Shown here piece by piece: positions 1 through 5,130 of a DNA stretch of 5,130 nt; positions within the stretch are counted from its first letter, which is position 1, and every line of letters begins with the position of its first letter. Origin of the DNA: Spirochaetaceae bacterium (lineage in GTDB: Bacteria; Spirochaetota; Spirochaetia; B11-G9); assembly GCA_030633365.1 (NCBI GenBank), contig DAOVSY010000236.1, positions 1-5,130 of the forward strand, written 5' to 3'. The translations under genes and the position numbers were made by a program. The notes under the pieces are model-generated. The model saw only the letters and a list, made by a program, of their open reading frames with translations, had not been told where the DNA came from and made no database searches.

Positions 1-165
1 AGCCATAGTGGATTAAGCCAGTTTGGAAGTGGACAAAGAGCACCCGGTAACTCAGCATCTGCTCCTGAAAAAGCCCAGGTAAAACGAACAACTCCAAAGG
101 TTGGCAGGAATGATCCATGCCCCTGTGGAAGCGGTAAAAAATATAAACATTGTCATGGAAGATAG
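1..165 (+). CDS. secA: SecA preprotein translocase ATPase, C-terminal end (5' truncated by window)
   Basis: This is the last 54 codons of secA, read in frame 1 and ending in TAG at 163-165. SecA is the cytoplasmic ATPase that drives preproteins through the SecYEG channel. The visible part is a Gly/Ser/Ala/Pro-rich linker (about residues 1-33 of the fragment) followed by the classic C-terminal zinc-binding tail, [20 protein letters not shown]. Its CxCxSGxxxxxCH pattern (Cys, Cys, Cys, His) is the zinc site that contacts SecB and phospholipid in studied SecA proteins. The motors and the translocation domains lie outside the window. Other proteins can carry this SEC-C motif, but a linker plus a motif that ends the protein within two residues of the last ligand is typical of SecA. 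The next gene is convergent, with one base between the two stop codons. Confidence 0.93.
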   Translation, partial: SHSGLSQFGSGQRAPGNSASAPEKAQVKRTTPKVGRNDPCPCGSGKKYKHCHGR

Positions 166-221
166 TCTACCTGTAAAGATAACCCCGTAATGGGTCAACA
201 GGAACATTGTTTTTATATAGA

Positions 222-279
222 GAGAAATGGAGATGAGATCCGGTACTTCTTCCACTGTTGCCCATTTCTCCTATTTTTT
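222..279 (+). terminator. Possible secA terminator lying antisense within the M23 gene
   Basis: GAGAAATGG at 222-230 pairs perfectly with CCATTTCTC at 262-270, and six T residues follow at 274-279 on the plus strand. It lies 57 bases after the secA stop, where a terminator would be wanted. Against it: the loop is long (31 nt), and both arms encode conserved M23 residues (GEMG and LHFS), so the match may be chance. Confidence 0.22.
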
Positions 280-715
280 GCCCCTGGCTGATTCTTTGTC
301 CATTTCTAACAAGAATCTTGTTTAAGTGACCATATAAAGATTGAAAACCACGTTCATGTCTAATTACAATATAGTTACCGTAACCTAAGGGCTGATCCCC
401 TATAACAATAACTGTTCCGGACATTGTTGCTTTAACAGAGGTGCCAACTCTATTGGCAAGATCTACCCCGTAATGCATTCTTCGAACACCTGTAAATGGG
501 TCGGTCCTGTATCCAAAAGGAGAACTCAGCCTTCCTGAAGTAGGGTAGAGAAAAAGTGTTCCTGTAGCTTTTTTATAATCATAATCACTTATTTTAGCCC
601 CTGGAATAAAAAGCTGATCCCCTTCCGATATAACTTCAGTATCAAGATCATTTGCATCCAGTATATTATTTAAGGGGATGCTGTGATTTGATGCTATGGA
701 TTCAAGGGAATCTCC

Positions 716-718
716 CTA
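716..718 (-). other. In-frame TAG inside LysM2 of the M23 hydrolase gene
   Basis: Read on the minus strand, codons run GTT AAA TAG GGA GAT, giving V-K-stop-G-D. The matching place in LysM1 of the same protein reads GTT AAA GAG GGT GAT, giving V-K-E-G-D (minus strand, near 868-882). One G-to-T change of GAG explains the stop; CAG or AAG ancestors are also possible, since Gln or Lys also occurs at this LysM position. TAG serves as the true end of secA and of this gene, so a genome-wide reassignment of TAG is unlikely. Confidence 0.9.
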
Positions 719-1267
719 TTTAACTATATATGGTAAACCATCAGTATCTGGAATTTTTAAATTTACTCCAACCCAAATACGTCTGACATCTTCTATTTTA
801 TTATAACTTATAAGGGTTCCAACATTAATATTATATGCTTTGGATATTTCGGAAAGAGTATCACCCTCTTTAACCTGATAATCATGGGAAGTTACTGTTG
901 AAACAATATCACCTGCCTGAATATATGGAAGGCCGGATCCCATTCCTGAAAATTCAGAAGATGCATATTCCAGCATTGAAGTAGAAATTGATACATTATC
1001 ATTCTGAAGAGAAAATGCAGCATCCCTCAAAATTTTTTTATCTATATATTCTATAACAGAAAAACCAAGTGAACCTGATAATATAATAAATACAAAGGAG
1101 ATCAAAACTTTTCCTCTAAAGTCCATTCGTTTTATAATTTTAACAGAATTTGAAAATAGTTTTTCTATTTTTTTAAAATCCGGAACCAGAGATTTGTTTG
1201 GTGTTAGCCTTTTTCGACCACTAATTTGTTGTCTTGTGTTTAAGTTTATCATAATGTATTCTATATA

Positions 1268-1296
1268 TCGACAATTCTTAATCATCATATTACTAT
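1268..1296 (+). promoter_or_regulatory. Candidate sigma-70-type promoter for ftsI
   Basis: TCGACA at 1268-1273 matches the -35 consensus TTGACA at five of six positions. After a 17-bp spacer, TACTAT at 1291-1296 matches TATAAT at four of six. Transcription would start near 1303, leaving a short leader before ATG 1326. The region is very AT-rich, so chance matches are likely; TATAAA at 1294-1299 is a competing -10. I found no equally good pair for the minus-strand gene that leaves from the same spacer. Confidence 0.35.
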
Positions 1297-1314
1297 AAAT
1301 GAATATAAAATTAC

Positions 1315-1320
1315 AGAGGG
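1315..1320 (+). promoter_or_regulatory. Ribosome binding site of ftsI
   Basis: AGAGGG lies five bases before ATG 1326 and is a good Shine-Dalgarno sequence. It supports this start, which is followed at once by the expected short N-terminus and membrane anchor. Confidence 0.7.
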
Positions 1321-1325
1321 TGTAG

Positions 1326-3188
1326 ATGCCGGCCAAAATTAGTCGATTTGCTGTATTTTCTATTGTGACATCAATTTTTATTCTACTTATTATATGGAAA
1401 TATGTAGATATTATGCTTATTTCTCCAACTCCGGCTTCCAGGGTAAGGGGTCCGGCTCAAATAGTGGAAAGAGGCCCCATACTTGATCGTAACGGAAGAA
1501 TCCTTGCAATCCAGACTCAAATGGATTCTGTTACAGCCTGGATGCCGAATGTCCTTGATAAAAAAAGTACTGCAATTTTACTTTCAGATGCCCTTAATAT
1601 AAGTTCTGAGATTATACAAAATAAATTTCAAACCTATACTGGATTTGTTTATATTAAAAGAAAAATTTCTCCTACAGAAAGTAAACGCATTAAAGACCTT
1701 TTATCTGAGGGTAATTTGATTGGAATTTCCCTTGAACCGGAATATGGTAGAAATTATCCGGAACAAAATCTTGCCTCCCACCTAAGTGGTTTTACCGGTA
1801 TCGATAATATTGGTCTTGATGGAATAGAACTCAGTTTTAATGAAACTCTTGCTCCAAAATCTAATTCTACAGATGAAATAATTTATGGTAATCAACTTTT
1901 TCTTACAATAGATCTAAATATTCAATATTTTTCCCGGAAACTCGCTATAGAGGCCTATACTGACTATGATGCAGATTCTGTAATGATACTGGTAATGGAC
2001 GCAAAAAATGGTGATTTCCTTAGCTGGGTTTCAATTCCTGACTACAACCCTAATACTTTTGGACAGGCGAGCCTTATAGAAAAAAATAATCTACCCGTTA
2101 CCTATGCATATGAACCTGGGTCGGTATTTAAAGTATTCAGCCTTGCTTCAGAAATGGAAATTGGTGGTATTACTGCTAATACTCATTTTTATTGCGGGGG
2201 CTTTTATGAAAATCAATTTCCTGACGAATTAGTTAGAATTAATGATTTAGGAGTGCATGGGGATGTAAGCATTGCAGATATTATTAAGTATTCCTGTAAT
2301 TCCGGAGCTGCCTATGCTTCTGACACTGTCACAAAAGAAGATTTTTATAATAAGATAAACTCCTTTGGATTTAACAGCAGAACAGGCCTGCCATTCCCTG
2401 GAGAAACTACTGGAATTTTAAATAAACCTGAGAATTGGTCAGGAAGATCAAAACCAACTATTGCAATTGGCCAGGAAATTTCAGTTTCTGCTGTGCAACT
2501 GATTACAGCTGCTACAGTTCTTACAAATAAGGGAACTCTTCTGGAACCTCACATTATTGATAAAATTGTTTCTCCGGAAGGAAAACTAATTAAGGATTAT
2601 AAAAGGGAACCTGTCAGACATGTAATTAAGCCGGAGATTGCAAAAGCTTTACTTCTTATGATGGAAACAGCAACAGAAGATGGTGGAACAGCACGAAGAA
2701 CTTCTATAGATGGCTTAAGAATTTCTGCAAAAACAGGGACTGCTCAAAAAATTGACCCGGAAAGCGGCAGATATTCTGACAATTCATTTGTCTCGTCAAC
2801 CCTTTCAATTTTTCCGACAAATAATCCTCAAATTATTATGTATATTGTTATCGATACTCCTAAAGGAGATGAGTTTTATGGTGGACGTATTGTAACTCCT
2901 ATTATAAAAGAACTTACAGAAGAATTGGTAAGATATTTAGATATTCCAATAGATACTGAAAATGTTATTGAGCATTCCGGTATTATTAAATTGAATAGTT
3001 CAGAAGCACTTGTTCCAGGAGAAAATATTCCAAATTTAATTGGTTTGTCAAAAAGAGAGATTCTTCCTCTTATCTCTCTTCCGGATATTTCTGTTAATAT
3101 TAAAGGTGAAGGCTGGGTAATTAGGCAGGATCCTGCTCCCGGTACAAAAATAAAAAAGGGAATGACTATTACTTTGGAGTTAAAGTGA
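1326..3188 (+). CDS. ftsI: FtsI/PBP3-like class B penicillin-binding protein (peptidoglycan DD-transpeptidase) with PASTA domain
   Basis: This 620-residue protein is a predicted membrane-anchored transpeptidase that cross-links peptidoglycan stem peptides at the division septum. It has one N-terminal membrane segment (about 8-26), then the class B entry motif ERGPILDRNGRILA (48-61) and a dimerisation/pedestal region to about 200. The transpeptidase domain (about 205-525) holds all three active-site motifs: S266-V-F-K269 (nucleophile Ser and Lys), S323-C-N325, and K469-T-G-T472. A single C-terminal PASTA domain fills 568-620 (IPNLIGLSKREI to the end). There is no glycosyltransferase domain, which separates it from class A PBPs. 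The ATG has a Shine-Dalgarno five bases upstream. The stop TGA overlaps the start of the next gene. No ftsL, mraW or murE neighbour is visible, so this copy does not sit in a standard dcw cluster here. A SpoVD- or PBP2-like role is possible, but the FtsI type fits best. Confidence 0.9.
   Translation: MPAKISRFAVFSIVTSIFILLIIWKYVDIMLISPTPASRVRGPAQIVERGPILDRNGRILAIQTQMDSVTAWMPNVLDKKSTAILLSDALNISSEIIQNKFQTYTGFVYIKRKISPTESKRIKDLLSEGNLIGISLEPEYGRNYPEQNLASHLSGFTGIDNIGLDGIELSFNETLAPKSNSTDEIIYGNQLFLTIDLNIQYFSRKLAIEAYTDYDADSVMILVMDAKNGDFLSWVSIPDYNPNTFGQASLIEKNNLPVTYAYEPGSVFKVFSLASEMEIGGITANTHFYCGGFYENQFPDELVRINDLGVHGDVSIADIIKYSCNSGAAYASDTVTKEDFYNKINSFGFNSRTGLPFPGETTGILNKPENWSGRSKPTIAIGQEISVSAVQLITAATVLTNKGTLLEPHIIDKIVSPEGKLIKDYKREPVRHVIKPEIAKALLLMMETATEDGGTARRTSIDGLRISAKTGTAQKIDPESGRYSDNSFVSSTLSIFPTNNPQIIMYIVIDTPKGDEFYGGRIVTPIIKELTEELVRYLDIPIDTENVIEHSGIIKLNSSEALVPGENIPNLIGLSKREILPLISLPDISVNIKGEGWVIRQDPAPGTKIKKGMTITLELK
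3176..3179 (+). promoter_or_regulatory. Ribosome binding site of the DUF115 gene, inside the end of ftsI
   Basis: GGAG sits five bases before GTG 3185 and lies within the last codons of ftsI. It decides the GTG start: no in-frame ATG occurs until residue 32. Because the GTG overlaps the ftsI TGA (GTGA), the two genes are probably translationally coupled. Confidence 0.65.
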
Positions 3189-4999
3189 GTTTTCTGGATG
3201 ATAATATTGGACTTCTAAGTGCACAGTATCCAGGCTTTAAAACTGAGGTTGCTGATAAATACCAAAATAAAGACAATATGTTTCTCTCTATAAGTAAATC
3301 AGGGCTTCCTACTGCTAAAGTAAATGGCAAGTTTATCCATTCAAACAGAGACCCCGTAAGAGAGGCAGAAAAACTTATCAGCCTGGAAATACCTAAAAAT
3401 ATTTCAGCCTGTATAGTAGAAGGTTTTGGTCTGGGATATTTTGTAGATGCAATCCTTGCACTTAGACCCAATATTCCTGTAATAATAGTGGAACCATCTG
3501 TTGATCGATTTATAAAAGCCATGGAAGCAAAAGATTTTAAAAATATAATTACCTCCCCTATGATAAGTCTTTTAATTGGTAGTGAGAGTGATTCTATTCG
3601 GCAAATTCTTCCAGGCCTTCCAAAAGGCAGTATTCAGATTTTTAAACACCGGGCTCTTTATGAGTTTGATAGAAAATTCTATTCAGAAGTTAATAGTATT
3701 ATTCAAAATTTTATATCCAGAAGAGATGTTAATACGGCAACACTAAAAAAATTTGGTGAGCTGTGGGTAAGAAACCTTATTAGTAATTTAGATTATCTTC
3801 CAGAGGCAGGTGATGTTGGAGAACTGGCTGGATTATTCACTAACTTACCAGTACTTCTTCTTGCAGCAGGTCCATCTTTGGATAATATACTGCCCCATTT
3901 GGATAAACTTCAAAAACGGTTTATTATTGTTGCTGTTGATACATCTGCAGCAGCACTTTTTAAAGCGGGATATATACCGGATTTTACAGTTGTTGTAGAT
4001 CCTCAATACTGGAATACAAGACACCTTGATAGAATTGATTTAAATAAAACAATTCTTATATCTGAATCATCAACCTACCCTGGTATATTTAGGAAAAATC
4101 ATAGCAAAATGTTTTTTTGCGGCTCACTTTTTCCTCTGGGTGTATATGTGGAACAATATAGTGGTCAGAAAAAACGACTTGCTGCAGGAGGTTCAGTAGC
4201 CACGACCGCCTGGGATTTCTGCCGACTGCTTAGTAAAGGACATCTGTTCTGCGGAGGTCTTGATCTTGGATTTCCTGAAAATAAAACTCATTTCCATGGA
4301 AGCTTTTTTGAAGAAAAAGTACATACGGAAACATACAGAACAACTCCACCTGAAAATTTTGCATATAATTATATAACAAGTGGAAATACACTTCTAAGTA
4401 ATAATAACAAGGGCACAAGAACTCTCACAGATCACCGTTTAAATATATATATAAAGTGGTTTGAAGAACAAATAAAAATTAATAAGGTAAGTGACATTTG
4501 GAATATATCGCCTTTGGGTATAAAAATTGAAGGTATGGATTTTAAAGATTTGAATGATTTATTTAATTATCCTGAAATTCGCATCAAAATAGAAAGTATA
4601 AAAACTAGTATTAAACAAACTTCAGATAATGAAAAAAATAAAATTGAAAAGGAATTATTAAAAGGGGTACATATCCTCCAAAAGGAATTTAACAGACTTC
4701 TAACCATATCTAACAATGCTTTAGAGCTAATATCCGGATATAAAAACTCTACAAAAAATAATCTAACAGTAAACAATTTAATAAAAGGTCTGGATACAAT
4801 TGATAAACAAATAATGGGGTCTGAATCAAGTCAAATCAGCTCATTTCTTCTTCAGCCTATAATAAACGAAATTGCAGGAAAAGAAAAAGCTAAAACTTTT
4901 GATGCTGGAATAGAGGATTCAGAAGATCTTTATTTTAAAATTAGAAACGCTGCAGATTTTCACAGGTCTCTTGTCCTGTCTTATCTAAAAAACAGTTAA
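3185..4999 (+). CDS. DUF115 / Maf-like (motility-associated factor) glycosyltransferase family protein
   Basis: This 604-residue cytoplasmic protein (no signal peptide or membrane segment seen) resembles the Maf/DUF115 family, which is related in fold to the MptE pterin pyrophosphokinase. Members in Campylobacter, Helicobacter and Aeromonas are tied to flagellin glycosylation with nonulosonic acids. An N-terminal Rossmann-like part holds VEGFGLGYFVDA (78-89) and VIIVEPSVDRF (99-109). The DUF115 core (about 220-380) shows LLLAAGPSLDNI (224-235, with G229-P-S231), VVVDPQYWN around D272, AAGGSVATTAWDF (333-345), FCGGLDLGF with D360, and H369/H371. From about 440 to the end it is Lys/Glu/Asn-rich and mainly helical. 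It starts on GTG, overlaps the ftsI stop by four bases and ends with TAA before a terminator, so it is the last gene of the operon. The family call is by motif recall; donor sugar and acceptor are unknown. Confidence 0.78.
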   Translation: MSFLDDNIGLLSAQYPGFKTEVADKYQNKDNMFLSISKSGLPTAKVNGKFIHSNRDPVREAEKLISLEIPKNISACIVEGFGLGYFVDAILALRPNIPVIIVEPSVDRFIKAMEAKDFKNIITSPMISLLIGSESDSIRQILPGLPKGSIQIFKHRALYEFDRKFYSEVNSIIQNFISRRDVNTATLKKFGELWVRNLISNLDYLPEAGDVGELAGLFTNLPVLLLAAGPSLDNILPHLDKLQKRFIIVAVDTSAAALFKAGYIPDFTVVVDPQYWNTRHLDRIDLNKTILISESSTYPGIFRKNHSKMFFCGSLFPLGVYVEQYSGQKKRLAAGGSVATTAWDFCRLLSKGHLFCGGLDLGFPENKTHFHGSFFEEKVHTETYRTTPPENFAYNYITSGNTLLSNNNKGTRTLTDHRLNIYIKWFEEQIKINKVSDIWNISPLGIKIEGMDFKDLNDLFNYPEIRIKIESIKTSIKQTSDNEKNKIEKELLKGVHILQKEFNRLLTISNNALELISGYKNSTKNNLTVNNLIKGLDTIDKQIMGSESSQISSFLLQPIINEIAGKEKAKTFDAGIEDSEDLYFKIRNAADFHRSLVLSYLKNS

Positions 5000-5084
5000 T
5001 ATACAGCCTAATAAATACTCAAGATTTACACAATATATCCGAAACTCTACATAAGGGCATTGAATTATGTCCCCAATTAGATTT

Positions 5085-5123
5085 AACGGTATGCTTACCT
5101 ACGTCCAGGCATACCGTTTTTTT
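5085..5123 (+). terminator. Rho-independent terminator after the ftsI-DUF115 operon
   Basis: A perfect 10-bp inverted repeat, AACGGTATGC at 5085-5094 and GCATACCGTT at 5109-5118, encloses a 14-nt loop. Its right arm runs into seven T residues at 5117-5123. It lies 85 nt after the DUF115 stop with no convincing gene between, so it most likely ends this operon. The stretch 5000-5084 is AT-rich 3' untranslated sequence with no other feature I can support. Confidence 0.82.
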
Positions 5124-5130
5124 ATGCCCT

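Larger units (their letters stand above)
167..1252 (-). pseudogene. LysM-LysM-M23 family peptidoglycan metallopeptidase, interrupted by one in-frame TAG
   Basis: This gene encodes a predicted periplasmic peptidoglycan hydrolase (M23 endopeptidase, lysostaphin/NlpD-EnvC-like), 361 codons from ATG 1252-1250 to TAG 169-167 if the internal TAG is counted. In order: a basic cytoplasmic N-terminus (1-48); one membrane segment (about 49-69); a linker; LysM1 (about 123-168, QVKEGDTLSEI); LysM2 (about 173-218, YIVK-stop-GDSLESIA); and an M23 domain (about 230-361). The zinc and catalytic residues are present: H260 and D264 (MHYGVD), H309 (YGHL), and H340/H342 (HLHF). The residue after HLHF is Ser, where Glu is common. 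Codon 179 is TAG (716-718). No frameshift is present, and homology continues directly across it. The start is uncertain: ATG 1252 lacks a clear Shine-Dalgarno, ATG 1126 (residue 43) just before the membrane segment is an alternative, and an upstream TTG at 1336 would overlap ftsI. The gene could be a recent nonsense allele, a read-through gene, or the result of a sequence error. Confidence 0.85.

Noticed and set aside
167..478. The M23 half as an independent gene starting at ATG 478
   Set aside because: The ATG is directly before catalytic H260. A product from here would lack the front of the M23 fold and any export signal, and no good ribosome site precedes it. Homology continues upstream in the same frame.
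716..718. Genome-wide reassignment of TAG as a sense codon
   Set aside because: TAG ends secA right after its zinc tail and also ends the hydrolase gene after its conserved C-terminus, so TAG works as a normal stop here.
1253..1336. Upstream extension of the minus-strand hydrolase to a TTG at 1336
   Set aside because: It would overlap the start of ftsI, adds 28 residues with no domain character, and has no visible Shine-Dalgarno.
3169..3522. 117-codon minus-strand open frame across the ftsI/DUF115 junction
   Set aside because: It lies opposite two well-supported plus-strand genes, shows no recognisable motif, and is best read as a shadow frame.
4230..4776. Short minus-strand open frames opposite the DUF115 gene
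   Set aside because: They have low-complexity hydrophobic translations typical of the antisense of AT-rich coding DNA, and lie fully inside a gene with clear family motifs.
5025..5053. Possible promoter TTTACA, 17 bp, TACATA before the end of the window
   Set aside because: The -10 matches at only three of six positions, and the implied start would fall after the AAGGG site needed for the ATG at 5067.

Overview
The window is AT-rich bacterial DNA. It carries cell-envelope genes from what is most likely a spirochaete (Spirochaetota). That guess rests on gene content: a LysM/M23 peptidoglycan hydrolase, an FtsI-type transpeptidase with a C-terminal PASTA domain, and a long Maf/DUF115-type glycosyltransferase. 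It is inference without a database search. Standard stops are used: TAG for secA, TGA for ftsI and TAA for the DUF115 gene.

Layout. Positions 1-165 (+) hold the last 54 codons of secA, including the zinc-binding tail. After a single spacer base comes a convergent gene on the minus strand (167-1252). It encodes a membrane-anchored protein with two LysM domains and a C-terminal M23 metallopeptidase. The frame is continuous except for one TAG codon (716-718) inside the second LysM domain, so the gene as read is split into a 178-codon upstream part and a 182-codon downstream part. A 73-bp AT-rich divergent spacer (1253-1325) follows. Then come two plus-strand genes in an operon: an FtsI/PBP3-like class B penicillin-binding protein (1326-3188) and a DUF115/Maf-like protein (3185-4999). 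The second starts on a GTG that overlaps the ftsI stop. A strong rho-independent terminator (5085-5123) lies 85 nt after the last stop and appears to close the operon.

How the genes fit together. The hydrolase cuts or remodels peptidoglycan and the FtsI-like enzyme cross-links septal peptidoglycan, so the two divergent genes share an envelope and division theme. The DUF115 protein belongs to a family linked in other bacteria to flagellin glycosylation; its tight coupling to ftsI is the less expected association. I saw no mobile element, CRISPR array, tRNA or rRNA. I do not see a clearly new system; the most notable point is the lone in-frame TAG in an otherwise intact hydrolase gene.
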